Assembly (NCBI GenBank): GCA_005885085.1
Contig: VAXY01000021.1
Coordinates: 1 to 12,153 of the forward strand
Origin: Actinomycetota bacterium
Lineage (GTDB): Bacteria; Actinomycetota; Thermoleophilia; Gaiellales; Gaiellaceae
DNA length: 12,153 nucleotides
Direction: 5' to 3'
Part shown: positions 1-7,514 of the stretch, piece after piece
Layout of the letters: each line of letters starts with the position of its first letter
How positions within the stretch are numbered: the first letter of the stretch is position 1
The notes under the pieces: generated by a model
What the model was told of the DNA's origin: nothing
Seen by the model: only the letters and a program-made list of their open reading frames with translations
Databases searched by the model: none
Made by a program: the position numbers and the translations under genes

Positions 1-1798
1 CGCGCGTCTCCCAAAACAGGGCCAGCGCGACCGTCGTATTCCGGGCAGCGGAAAAGTCGCGCTCATCGATGAGGAACGTAAGCGCAAGGCGAAGATTGTC
101 TTGCTCGGCAGCAAGCCGATCGATCCACGTTTGCTGCTCGGGCCCTCGCAACTGCGGCGCGGCCTTCGTCGCGAGGCCAGCGAAATAGTCAGCATGCCGT
201 CGGCAGAGCCGCGCGGTCTCGCCACTCGCGTCAAGACGCTCACGCGCGTACTCGTGGATCGTCTCCAGCATCACGTACCGAGGCTCCGGCCCGTTGAGTT
301 GCTGTTGGAGCAGGCTCTTGTCGACCAGCGACGTTATGCCGTCGAGGACGTCCGACTCTCCCGTTGATCCACAGATCGCCTCGACGGCATCGATCGTCCT
401 GCCGCCCGCGAAAACGGCGAGGCGGGCGAAAAGTATTCGATCCGCGGTCTCGAGAAGTTCGTAACTCCAGTCGAGCGTGCTCCGCAACGTCTGCTGTCGC
501 TTTTCCCGGTCGCGCGAGCCGCCGGTGAGGATCTGCAGGCGCTGCTCCAAACGCGGGAGCAGGGCTTCCGGCGGTATCACCTTGATCCGGGCCGCTGCGA
601 GCTCGATCGCCAACGGAAGCCCATCAAGGCGGGCGCAGATCTCGGCAATGACAGCTCGGCTCTCAGTAGTGACTCGGAAATCTCGTCGGACCGCTCGAGC
701 GCGTTCCAGAAACAGTGTTACCGCCTCATTCGCCTCGGACTCGTCCGGGGCATCCGCGGTCGCACCCAGTGCCAGCGGCGGCACCGAGTACTCGTGCTCA
801 CCCGAAACGTGCAATGAGGCTCTGCTCGTTACGAGCACCCGGAGACGCGAGGCAGAAGCGAGAAGTTCGCAAACCATCGGCGCGGCGGTCAGCAGATGCT
901 CGAAATTGTCTAGGACGAGGAGCACCTGCTTCTCGGCTAGGTATCCCCTCAGCGTCGCTTCGAGGGGCTCCCCGGGGACCTCGCGGAGGCCCAGCGTCTG
1001 CGCCACTGTCGTTGGCACCAGCTCGGCCGTCGCTATTGCTGCAAGCTCGACGAAGAAGACTCCGTCCTCGAACTCGTCGATCAGATTGGCCGCCGCATGA
1101 AGTGCCAACCGCGTCTTGCCCGTACCACCCGGCCCCGTGAGCGTTACGAGCCGAACAGCTTCCGCGCCCAGGAGCGCGGTCAACTCCGCCAGTTCATGCC
1201 GGCGGCCGATCAGCGGGGTCGCCTGAACCGGCAGGTTCGTCGGCCGGTTCCCGAGCGTCTCTAGCGGCGGAAATTCAGACGTTAGCCCCTCGACCAGCAA
1301 TTGATAAAGCCTCGTCGGCGCGGAGAGGTCCTTCATCCGGTGCTCGCCCAATTCGCGAACCGGGAAGGCGTCGCCCACGAGGTCGTGCGTCGTCCGCGAG
1401 AGCAAGACCTGCCCCCCGTGCCCGGCGGCCATGATCCGCGCCGCTCGATGCACATCCAAGCCCACGTAATTCGGCGGCACGGCAAGCGGCTCTCCGGTAT
1501 GGATCCCGATTCGGACTCTCAATTCCTGACCGTTCGGCCAGTCCGCGTCGACGAGCCGCTGCTGAGCCGTAACGGCGGCAGCAACGGCATCTTCCGCGCG
1601 CGAAAACGCGACGAAGAAAGCGTCGCCCTCGCAGTCGACTTCATAACCGCCGTGCCGTTTGAACGTGTCGCGCAGAAGACGTCGATGCAAGTCCAGAGCT
1701 TCCGCGTATCCCTGCGAGCCGAGCTGCCGCAGGGCCCGTGTGGAGCCCTCGACATCGCTGAACAGCATGGTGACGGTGCCGGTCGGTTGGCCGATCAT
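1..1798 (-). CDS. Class III adenylate/guanylate cyclase domain fused to an AAA/NB-ARC-like ATPase (LuxR/AfsR-type regulator), C-terminus off window
   Basis: This large open frame has no stop before the left edge, so only the first 599 or so residues are visible. Residues 8-168 form a class III nucleotidyl cyclase domain: FSDVEGST at 13-20 carries the first metal Asp (D15), EGDAFFVAF at 57-65 the second (D59), and VHRAARI at 115-121 keeps the transition-state Arg (R120). The substrate-selecting Lys is Asp (D55) and the usual Asn is His (H116), so the nucleotide used, or even activity, is uncertain. After the linker follow a Walker A motif GPGGTGKT at 221-228, a Walker B VLLVLDNFEH at 291-300, a VTSR sensor, the LPLAIELAAAR motif, and a helical region that looks like the start of a TPR-rich tail. 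The family usually acts as a cytoplasmic signal-responsive regulator. ATG at 1798 is used; GTG at 1807 is an in-frame alternative, and an in-frame TAG lies further upstream. The Shine-Dalgarno is weak. It may be co-transcribed with the NTF2-like gene upstream. Confidence 0.9.
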   Translation of the reverse strand, partial: MIGQPTGTVTMLFSDVEGSTRALRQLGSQGYAEALDLHRRLLRDTFKRHGGYEVDCEGDAFFVAFSRAEDAVAAAVTAQQRLVDADWPNGQELRVRIGIHTGEPLAVPPNYVGLDVHRAARIMAAGHGGQVLLSRTTHDLVGDAFPVRELGEHRMKDLSAPTRLYQLLVEGLTSEFPPLETLGNRPTNLPVQATPLIGRRHELAELTALLGAEAVRLVTLTGPGGTGKTRLALHAAANLIDEFEDGVFFVELAAIATAELVPTTVAQTLGLREVPGEPLEATLRGYLAEKQVLLVLDNFEHLLTAAPMVCELLASASRLRVLVTSRASLHVSGEHEYSVPPLALGATADAPDESEANEAVTLFLERARAVRRDFRVTTESRAVIAEICARLDGLPLAIELAAARIKVIPPEALLPRLEQRLQILTGGSRDREKRQQTLRSTLDWSYELLETADRILFARLAVFAGGRTIDAVEAICGSTGESDVLDGITSLVDKSLLQQQLNGPEPRYVMLETIHEYARERLDASGETARLCRRHADYFAGLATKAAPQLRGPEQQTWIDRLAAEQDNLRLALTFLIDERDFSAARNTTVALALFWETR

Positions 1799-1893
1799 GC
1801 CCGTCACTATCGCGCGGATCTGGCGCGACGGGAAGAGGGACCACTACGGGCCAGCTGGACGCAATGGGCGCGAATCCCGCCGTCGAGCGTACA

Positions 1894-2241
1894 TCAGCTC
1901 CAGACGACTCCCCGGTCGAACGTGACGATGAGCTTCGCGATCTTGACGTCGCGAGGAGTGATCAGCAACTCGCCCGCGGCCACGTCGGATTCGTTCAGCC
2001 AGGCGTAACGTGCTTCGATGCGCCCGGCCCGCTCGCGTTCCTCGAGCACGCGGAGCTGATCGTCGGGAGGTTGCTCCCGGTAGGCGGCTTCTATCGCCGC
2101 CTTGCCTACGAACGGTCCGACGGGAATGCCGCGGAACTCCATCTCGCCGTCGTCGCGAAAGGTTTCGAGCATGGGCGCCCAGTCGCCGCTGCGCACCCCG
2201 GCGTTGAAGCGCTCGACGTGATCGTGCAGAAGCTCGTTCAT
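1894..2241 (-). CDS. NTF2/SnoaL-like domain protein
   Basis: This 115-residue soluble protein matches the NTF2-like (SnoaL/ketosteroid isomerase-like) cone fold. It has an N-terminal helix pair with the usual FNAG.RSGDWAPMLETFRDDGEMEF pattern in residues 12-35, a GPFVGKAAIEAAY segment at about 42-54, and a beta-rich C-terminal half ending in VTFDRGVVW. Length is normal for the family. Members range from enzymes (isomerases, cyclases, dehydratases) to small-ligand binding domains, and no catalytic residues can be assigned here, so no reaction is claimed. It starts with ATG, preceded by GAGG about ten bases upstream. It lies 86-95 bases upstream of the cyclase-ATPase gene on the same strand and could share its transcript. 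On the other side its start is back to back with the secreted-protein gene. A TTGACC hexamer at 2278-2273 (minus strand) is a possible but weak -35 element. Confidence 0.82.
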   Translation of the reverse strand: MNELLHDHVERFNAGVRSGDWAPMLETFRDDGEMEFRGIPVGPFVGKAAIEAAYREQPPDDQLRVLEERERAGRIEARYAWLNESDVAAGELLITPRDVKIAKLIVTFDRGVVWS

Positions 2242-2299
2242 CCGCTCGATCCTCGTGGAATCGCGCGGGACAGGTCAAGCGTGTGGTACGAAAACGCAC

Positions 2300-3232
2300 G
2301 TGCGCCGGTGTCCTGTCGTCGTGCTCATGGTTGGCGTCACGCTCGCGCTGCCAACCGCCGTCGGCGCGAACGACGTCACCATCCCGGACGGGCTCTGCGC
2401 CGCCGTCTCGGGCACGCAATACGTCGTCTGCAACGAACAGCAGACATACGTCGGCGGCCTGAGGGGGTGGTTCGGAAACTTCGCCTCGGACACGCTCTTC
2501 ATCACGCTCAACGGGAGCTCCACCGCGGTCGGAACGTTTCCGAGCGGGCAGGACGCAGCGAACATCGTGTTCCAATCCGAGGAGCCCGGCCCGGCTCCGG
2601 CGGTCCAATGGGGACTGACGAGACCGAAGGTCGACATCGCGACAACCGGCGCGCCCGGCAGCGATCGCGTCGTCCAGGAGCTCAGCGACACCTATCAGCT
2701 GGTGATCCCGCTTCACCATCCGGGTGCAGGGACGTTCGGGATCCAAGGGCTCGTCTTTCGCAACGGTGCGGTTGCACCGGGCAGCGTCACGACCAGGTTG
2801 TTCGACACGGACGCAGATGCGTACGTGACCACACCACAGCAAACGGTCGGCACCAAGCTCTTCGAACAGGCCCAGAGAGCGTTGCCGCCGCGCGCCCTCG
2901 TCCTCCAGATCGAGAAGCTGGCGCGTCAGGTCGCCATTCGCGCGACGACGCTCAGGAAGGAGATCGGGCCACGCAGGCTCACCCAGCTCGGGAGCGATCT
3001 GGCCGCCGTCAGCGCCCTCGCACGGCGCATCGACGCGACGGTCCTGGGCGATGAATACGTTTCAGTGAGGAATCAGGAGCCGGCGCTGAGGAGAGCGCGG
3101 ACGAGGTACGGCAGGCAGCGGTCCCACCTGAGGAAGCTGGTCTCGGCGCCGAGCCCGATGCTCAGCAGTGACCGGGAGCTTTTCGCCGGCACGAAGAGGC
3201 TGGACGGCCTCATCCTCCGGCTGTCTCGGTAG
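2300..3232 (+). CDS. Secreted protein of unknown function with helical C-terminal region
   Basis: I do not recognise a family. Starting at GTG 2300 the product is 310 residues and opens with a textbook Sec signal: Arg-Arg n-region, hydrophobic core at about 5-20, and cleavage probably after VGA (residue 23). The mature N-terminal half (about 24-180) is beta-rich and polar, with two cysteines, C33 and C44, spaced to form one disulfide. From about 185 to the end it becomes Arg/Ala/Leu-rich and helical with likely coiled-coil stretches. An in-frame GTG at 2255 would add 15 residues and would put the two divergent start codons only 13 bases apart. I prefer 2300 because it gives a normal signal peptide and leaves room for regulation. 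Neither start has a good Shine-Dalgarno. The 3' end overlaps the convergent permease gene by 23 bases. The likely location is the cell envelope or outside the cell; the function is unknown. Confidence 0.72.
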   Translation: MRRCPVVVLMVGVTLALPTAVGANDVTIPDGLCAAVSGTQYVVCNEQQTYVGGLRGWFGNFASDTLFITLNGSSTAVGTFPSGQDAANIVFQSEEPGPAPAVQWGLTRPKVDIATTGAPGSDRVVQELSDTYQLVIPLHHPGAGTFGIQGLVFRNGAVAPGSVTTRLFDTDADAYVTTPQQTVGTKLFEQAQRALPPRALVLQIEKLARQVAIRATTLRKEIGPRRLTQLGSDLAAVSALARRIDATVLGDEYVSVRNQEPALRRARTRYGRQRSHLRKLVSAPSPMLSSDRELFAGTKRLDGLILRLSR

Positions 3233-4118
3233 GGAGCTCCCGCCGCTGGCGCGGGAACCGCAGGGTCCCCGTCCCGAGCGCGACGCCGACCAGGATCAGC
3301 GCGAGGCCGCCGAGCGCCGAGACCGTCACCGGCTCGCTCAAGAAGACGGCGCCGTAGAAGAGCGCCAGCGCCGGCACGAGGTATGTCACGAGCGCCGCGT
3401 ACGGCGCGCCTGAGCCCGCGATCAACGTGAAGTAGAGGAGGTAGGCGACCGACAAGCCGGCGCCCCCGAGCGCGACGATCGAACCGATCGCCTTCCAGCT
3501 GGGCATGTCCTGGGGGAGCTGGCCCAAGCCGAGCGGCAGCATCGCGAGCGTCGCGAACGCAAGCGAGCCCAGCGACGTGACGAGGACCGGCGCCTCTCGG
3601 AGCCGCGCGCCCGCGTACACGGACGATCCTGCGTACAGCAGTGCCGTCAGCAGCACTGCGAGCGCCGACAGGACGTCGCCACGCGGCTGCGCGCCGACGA
3701 GCAGCAGCACGCCGAGAAAACCGACGACCACGCCGGCGAGACGCAGACCCGTGACGCGGTCGTTGCGACTGAAGCCGTACACCAACACTGCCGTGAACAA
3801 CGGCATCGACGCCTGCAGGACGCCGGCGAGGCCCGAGTCCAGCCGCTTCTCGCTCCACGCGAGCAGCCAGAACGGCAGGGCGGCATTGAAGATCCCGAGC
3901 AGCAGCAGGGGCCACGCGAATCGGCGCAGTGCGGCAAGCGTCCGCCTCCAGCCGAGCAGGAAGGGCGCGGCGGGTACCAGCGCCAGTGTCCCGACGAACA
4001 CGCGCCCGAAGACGACTTCGGCAGGCGTGACCTCCCGTACCGCCACCTTGATGAACATGAAGGACGACCCCCAGATCGCCGCCAGGGCCAGGAGCATCGG
4101 CAGAGGACGGCGGCTCAC
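3210..4118 (-). CDS. EamA/DMT-family membrane permease
   Basis: This 302-residue protein has about ten hydrophobic helices arranged as two five-helix EamA repeats, the architecture of the drug/metabolite transporter superfamily (RhaT/YdcZ-like permeases). Helix 1 carries the family-typical AAIWGSSFMFIKVA at residues 13-26, and the end of the second half shows the usual YLVPALALFYGAVFLSEPV at about 244-262. Repeat 1 contains LQASMPLFTAVL (about 101-112). DMT permeases export or take up small metabolites such as amino acids, nucleobases or drugs; the substrate cannot be told from sequence. The start is GTG at 4118 without a Shine-Dalgarno; a TACGTT -10-like box lies nine bases upstream, suggesting a leaderless mRNA. 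The gene is divergent from purL across 53 bases and converges, with a 23-base overlap, on the secreted-protein gene. A link to purine metabolism is only suggested by the shared promoter region. Confidence 0.9.
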   Translation of the reverse strand: MSRRPLPMLLALAAIWGSSFMFIKVAVREVTPAEVVFGRVFVGTLALVPAAPFLLGWRRTLAALRRFAWPLLLLGIFNAALPFWLLAWSEKRLDSGLAGVLQASMPLFTAVLVYGFSRNDRVTGLRLAGVVVGFLGVLLLVGAQPRGDVLSALAVLLTALLYAGSSVYAGARLREAPVLVTSLGSLAFATLAMLPLGLGQLPQDMPSWKAIGSIVALGGAGLSVAYLLYFTLIAGSGAPYAALVTYLVPALALFYGAVFLSEPVTVSALGGLALILVGVALGTGTLRFPRQRRELPTETAGG

Positions 4119-4133
4119 AGGAACTGAAACGTA
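4119..4133 (-). promoter_or_regulatory. Candidate leaderless promoter of the EamA permease
   Basis: On the minus strand GGCTACGTT places a TACGTT -10-like hexamer at 4133-4128, nine bases before the GTG start. That spacing puts the transcription start at or close to the start codon, and no Shine-Dalgarno is present. The hexamer sits inside one arm of the 8-bp inverted repeat shared with the purL promoter. No convincing -35 element is visible. Confidence 0.4.
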
Positions 4134-4161
4134 GCCGGAGCCTGTCTGGCTTCCCGGCTAC
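4131..4161. repeat. Inverted repeat spanning both -10 boxes of the eamA/purL divergent promoter region
   Basis: GTAGCCGG at 4131-4138 is exactly repeated in reverse complement as CCGGCTAC at 4154-4161, with a 15-base spacer. Each arm ends inside the candidate -10 element of one of the two divergent genes. It could be an operator for a dimeric regulator, or simply reflect two extended -10 boxes (GGCTAC) facing away from each other. Confidence 0.5.
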
Positions 4162-4171
4162 ACTCGGGCCC
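4157..4171 (+). promoter_or_regulatory. Candidate leaderless promoter of purL-purF
   Basis: GGCTACACTCG contains a TACACT -10-like hexamer at 4159-4164, seven bases before the TTG start of purL, with no Shine-Dalgarno between. The nine bases CTACACTCG (4158-4166) recur exactly ahead of purM at 11000-11008. In actinobacteria a -10 box this close to the start codon typically gives a leaderless transcript. A matching -35 is not evident. Confidence 0.5.
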
Positions 4172-6082
4172 TTGACGCAGGTCGCGCCGGAACAGCCGCT
4201 CCACCGCACCCTGGGGCTGACCGACGAGGAGCTCGACCGGATCCGGGAGCTGCTCGCGCGCGACCCGAACCACTTCGAGCTCGCCGTCTTTTCGCTGCTC
4301 TGGTCGGAACACTGCGGCTACAAGCACTCGGCCCTCCTACTCAAACGCCTCCCTTCCCAGGGGAAACGCGTCCTGCAGGGCCCCGGTGAGAATGCCGGTG
4401 TGATCGACCTCGGCGAGGGGGAGGCCGTGGCGTTCAAGGTCGAGTCGCACAACCACCCGTCGGCCGTGGAGCCGTTCCAGGGCGCCGCGACCGGAGTCGG
4501 CGGGATCCTGCGCGACATCGTCGCGATGGGCGCGCGGCCGATCGCGATCCTCGACGGCCTGCGCTTCGCCGAGCCGGATCACCACTTCCGCCGCGCGGTG
4601 GCCGGCATCGGGCACTACGGGAACGCAGTCGGTGTCGCAACGGTCGGCGGCGAGGCTGTGTTCGACGAGGCGTACCGCGACAACTGCCTCGTCAACGCAA
4701 TGTGCGTCGGCCTCCTCCCCGCCGATCGGGTGACACGCGCGCGCGCGACCGCGGTCGGCGCGCACGTCGTCCTCTTCGGTGCGACGACCGGCCGCGATGG
4801 CATCGGCGGCGCTTCCGTGCTCGCGAGCGCGGAGCTGGGCGAGGACGACGCCGACAAGCGCCCGTCCGTCCAGATCGGCGATCCCTTCACCGGCAAGAAG
4901 CTGATCGAGGCGTCGCTCGAGCTCGTCGCCGGCGGTCTGGCCGAGTCGCTGCAGGACTGCGGCGCGGCAGGGCTCGCCTCGGCGCTCGCGGAGATGGCAC
5001 GCGACGGAGCCGGGATCGATGTCCACCTCGAGCGCGTGCCGCTGCGCGAGAGCGACATGGAACCGTGGGAGATCATGATCTCCGAGTCCCAGGAGCGTAT
5101 GGTCGCGGTCGTGCGGCCGCAGATGCTCGCCGCGGTTCGCCGCGTCTGCGCGCAATGGGAGCTCCCGTGCACGGCGATCGGTGACGTCACGGAGACCGGC
5201 GCGCTACGCGTGTTCTCCGACGGTGACCTCGTCGGCGAGATACCCGCCCGCTTCCTGACGGACGAGTGCCCGCGCTACGTGGTTGACCGGGAGCCGCACG
5301 AGCTTGCGCAGGTCGAGCCCTCGTCGCACAACCACGCGCCGAAAGCGTGGATCTACGAGCAGTACGACCAGCTCGTCGGCTCGCGGACCGTGCGGCGGCC
5401 CGGCCTCGACGGAGCCGTGCTGCGCCTGCGGCCCTCGTTGCGCGGGCTGGCGGTCTCGCTGCAGGGCCCGCCGCCCGGCGAGCGCGACCCCTTCCGCGCC
5501 GGCGTGCTTGCGGTGCTGGGCGCGGCGCGAAACGTCGCCTGCGCGGGCGGCGAGCCGCTTGCACTCACCGACTGCCTCAACTTCGGCAGCCCGGAGAAGG
5601 CGGAGATCGCCTGGGAGCTGGAGCGCGCGATCGAAGGGCTGGCCGCCGCGGCCGAGGCCCTGGGCATCCCGGTCGTCTCCGGCAACGTCTCGCTCTACAA
5701 CGACACCGACGGACGGTCGATCCCGCCGACGCCGGTCGTCGGCTGTGTCGGGCTCGTCGCCGATGTGCGGCTCGTGCCGGGAAGATGGCAGGCCGGCGAC
5801 GTCATTCTCGTGGCGACCGCGCCGGGAACGCTCGATCTGGCGGCTGAGGCGGCGCTCGTCCGCTATGTCTGGAAGGCTGCCCCGGTGCTGACGCTGGCAC
5901 ACGACGTCTCCGGCGGCGGCCTCGAGCGGGCCCTGCGCGAAGCCGAGGAGCACAGCGGTCTCGGGGCCCGCGTCGAGCTGCCCGAGTCCGGTCCCGGCGG
6001 GCAAGTCCTGCTCGCCTGCGCGCCGGACGACGTCGAGCGCCTCGGCAGCAAGGGCCTGCAACCCATTGGAACCGCCGGCTGA
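4172..6082 (+). CDS. purL: Phosphoribosylformylglycinamidine synthase, small PurL subunit (FGAM synthase II)
   Basis: This enzyme catalyses ATP-dependent amidation of FGAR to FGAM, step 4 of de novo purine synthesis, in the cytoplasm. The small PurL form needs PurS and the glutaminase PurQ as partners; neither is in this window. Visible motifs, all in family order: WSEHC at 44-48 with the catalytic His47, GPGENAG at 70-76, ESHNHPS at 91-97, SESQERM at 304-310, TDCLNFG at 466-472, SGNVSLYN at 503-510 and AHDVSGGG at 576-583. The protein has 636 residues, against roughly 720-760 for typical small PurL. The loss is mainly in the last ATP-fold domain, where the ESGPGG stretch at 605-610 stands in for the usual FGES motif and the chain stops soon after. 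The TTG start fits the family's N-terminus. The stop overlaps the purF start by one base (TGATG), so the two are coupled. Confidence 0.95.
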   Translation: MTQVAPEQPLHRTLGLTDEELDRIRELLARDPNHFELAVFSLLWSEHCGYKHSALLLKRLPSQGKRVLQGPGENAGVIDLGEGEAVAFKVESHNHPSAVEPFQGAATGVGGILRDIVAMGARPIAILDGLRFAEPDHHFRRAVAGIGHYGNAVGVATVGGEAVFDEAYRDNCLVNAMCVGLLPADRVTRARATAVGAHVVLFGATTGRDGIGGASVLASAELGEDDADKRPSVQIGDPFTGKKLIEASLELVAGGLAESLQDCGAAGLASALAEMARDGAGIDVHLERVPLRESDMEPWEIMISESQERMVAVVRPQMLAAVRRVCAQWELPCTAIGDVTETGALRVFSDGDLVGEIPARFLTDECPRYVVDREPHELAQVEPSSHNHAPKAWIYEQYDQLVGSRTVRRPGLDGAVLRLRPSLRGLAVSLQGPPPGERDPFRAGVLAVLGAARNVACAGGEPLALTDCLNFGSPEKAEIAWELERAIEGLAAAAEALGIPVVSGNVSLYNDTDGRSIPPTPVVGCVGLVADVRLVPGRWQAGDVILVATAPGTLDLAAEAALVRYVWKAAPVLTLAHDVSGGGLERALREAEEHSGLGARVELPESGPGGQVLLACAPDDVERLGSKGLQPIGTAG

Positions 6083-7452
6083 TGTGCGGCCTCTTCGGTG
6101 TGCGCTCGCCCGGCCGCGACGTCGCCCGGCTCACCTACTTCGGGCTGTTCGCGCTGCAACACCGCGGCCAGGAGTCCGCGGGCATCGCCGTCTCCGACGA
6201 CGGGCGGCTGACGACGCTGCGCGACATGGGGCTCGTGACGCAGGTCTTCGACGAGCAAAAGCTCCGCGGCCTGCGCGGCGACCTCGCCATCGGCCACACG
6301 CGTTACTCGACGACCGGCTCGTCGCAATGGTGGAACGCGCAGCCGCTCGTCCAGCACGGCAGCGCACGCACGATCGCCCTGGGCCATAACGGCAACCTCA
6401 CGAACGCCGCCGAGCTCCGCGAGGAGCTCGACGCCCAGGGTCACAGGCTCTCGACGACCGCGGACACCGAGGTGATCGCAGCGCTGATCGCTAACGAACC
6501 CGGCACGCTCGGCGACGCCGTTGCCGCCGCGATGAGCAAGCTCGACGGGGCGTTCTCCGTCGTCGCGCTCAGCGAGGGAAAGCTGGTCGCCTTCCGCGAT
6601 CCCCGCGGGATGCGCCCACTCTGCCTCGGACGCCTCGACGGCGACTGGGTCGTCGCCTCCGAGACCTGCGCGCTCGACCTGGTCGGCGCCGAGCTCGAAC
6701 GCGAGGTGCGGCCGGGCGAGCTGCTCGTGATCGGCGAACGCGTCGAGGCGCGGCAGGCCGTTCCACCGGACGGCGGCGGCGCGCTCTGCATCTTCGAGTT
6801 CTTCTACCTCGCTCGACCGGATTCGCGCCTCTCGGGCGTCGAGGTGCACACCGCGCGTGTCCGCATGGGCGAGCGGCTCGCAGAGGAGTCGCCCGTCGAG
6901 GCCGACCTCGTCCTTCCCATTCCCGACTCGGGGACGCCGGCCGCGATCGGCTTCTCCCGCGCGCTCAACATCCCCTTCAGCGAAGGCCTGATCAAGAACC
7001 GCTATGTCGGGCGGACGTTCATCCAGCCCGACCAGGGACTGCGCGAACAGGGGATCAAGCTGAAGTTCAACCCGCTCGCGGAGGTGGCGGGAAAGCGCGT
7101 CGTGGCTGTGGACGACTCCATCGTCCGTGGGAACACGACGCGACAGATCGTGCAGATGCTCTTCGACGCCGGTGCGGCGGAAGTGCACCTGCGGATCTCG
7201 TCACCGCCGGTGATCGACCAGTGCTTTTACGGCATGGACTTCGCCGATCCCGAGGAGCTGATCGCCGCCGACAGGACCGTCGAGGAGGTGCGCGAACACA
7301 TCGGCGCCACGTCGCTCGCCTATCTCTCGCTCGAGGGGCTGCAGGCGTCGACGCAACGACCGGCGTCGCAGTTCTGCCGCGCCTGCCTCACGCGGGACTA
7401 CCCGACGGCAGTCCCGCGCGAGGCACGCAAGCTTCAGTTCGAAGCGGTGTAG
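6082..7452 (+). CDS. purF: Amidophosphoribosyltransferase
   Basis: PurF transfers the amide nitrogen of glutamine to PRPP, giving 5-phosphoribosylamine, the committed first step of purine synthesis. The 456-residue chain has an N-terminal class II glutaminase domain (about 1-235) and a C-terminal phosphoribosyltransferase domain. The nucleophile Cys2 follows the initiator Met directly, so only Met removal is needed and no propeptide exists. Other glutaminase landmarks are LQHRGQES at 25-32, GHTRYST at 71-77 and GHNGNL at 101-106. The PRPP-binding loop is VVAVDDSIVRGNT at 340-352; IKNRYVGRTF at 304-313 is also typical. Four cysteines (C236, C381, C432, C435) match the [4Fe-4S] ligand positions of the Bacillus-type enzyme, so an iron-sulfur form is expected. 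The ATG overlaps the purL stop by one base. A strong palindrome follows the gene at 7476-7501 and probably ends the transcript. Confidence 0.97.
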   Translation: MCGLFGVRSPGRDVARLTYFGLFALQHRGQESAGIAVSDDGRLTTLRDMGLVTQVFDEQKLRGLRGDLAIGHTRYSTTGSSQWWNAQPLVQHGSARTIALGHNGNLTNAAELREELDAQGHRLSTTADTEVIAALIANEPGTLGDAVAAAMSKLDGAFSVVALSEGKLVAFRDPRGMRPLCLGRLDGDWVVASETCALDLVGAELEREVRPGELLVIGERVEARQAVPPDGGGALCIFEFFYLARPDSRLSGVEVHTARVRMGERLAEESPVEADLVLPIPDSGTPAAIGFSRALNIPFSEGLIKNRYVGRTFIQPDQGLREQGIKLKFNPLAEVAGKRVVAVDDSIVRGNTTRQIVQMLFDAGAAEVHLRISSPPVIDQCFYGMDFADPEELIAADRTVEEVREHIGATSLAYLSLEGLQASTQRPASQFCRACLTRDYPTAVPREARKLQFEAV

Positions 7453-7475
7453 CGAAGCGGACCGGTGGAAGGGGT

Positions 7476-7501
7476 CTGGGGGAACCGGGAGGTTCCCCCA
7501 G
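7476..7501. terminator. Perfect 11-bp hairpin between convergent purF and the small membrane-protein gene
   Basis: CTGGGGGAACC at 7476-7486 pairs perfectly with GGTTCCCCCAG at 7491-7501 around a GGGA loop. It sits in the 62-base gap between two converging genes, so it could stop transcription from both sides. There is no T-run on either strand, so classical intrinsic termination is not assured. The core is also one copy of a repeat found again at 8402-8423. Confidence 0.55.
7478..7499 (+). repeat. Palindromic 22-base repeat, copy 1
   Basis: The 22-base core (GGGGGAACC, loop GGGA, GGTTCCCCC) is identical to the reverse complement of 8402-8423. Similarity continues upstream of the core: a GGA-purine-GGGG stretch is present next to both copies when they are set in the same orientation. 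This looks like a small dispersed palindromic element rather than two independent hairpins. Confidence 0.65.
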
Positions 7502-7514
7502 CGCGAACCAGGGA

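Noticed and set aside
1844..2842. 332-codon minus-strand frame and an overlapping 396-codon plus-strand frame at 1864-3054
   Set aside because: Both cover the NTF2-like and secreted-protein genes in other frames and are Arg/His-rich without recognisable motifs.
4172..4176. TTGAC at the purL and purM starts read as a -35 promoter element
   Set aside because: No -10 hexamer lies 16-18 bases downstream in either case, and both TTGs begin the conserved N-termini of the enzymes.
4337..5155. 272-codon minus-strand frame inside purL
   Set aside because: Antisense shadow rich in Arg/Asp/Ala with no domain features.
5863..7188. 441-codon open frame on the minus strand across purL and purF
   Set aside because: It is antisense to two unmistakable purine genes; high GC leaves long open shadow frames, and its translation shows no domain.
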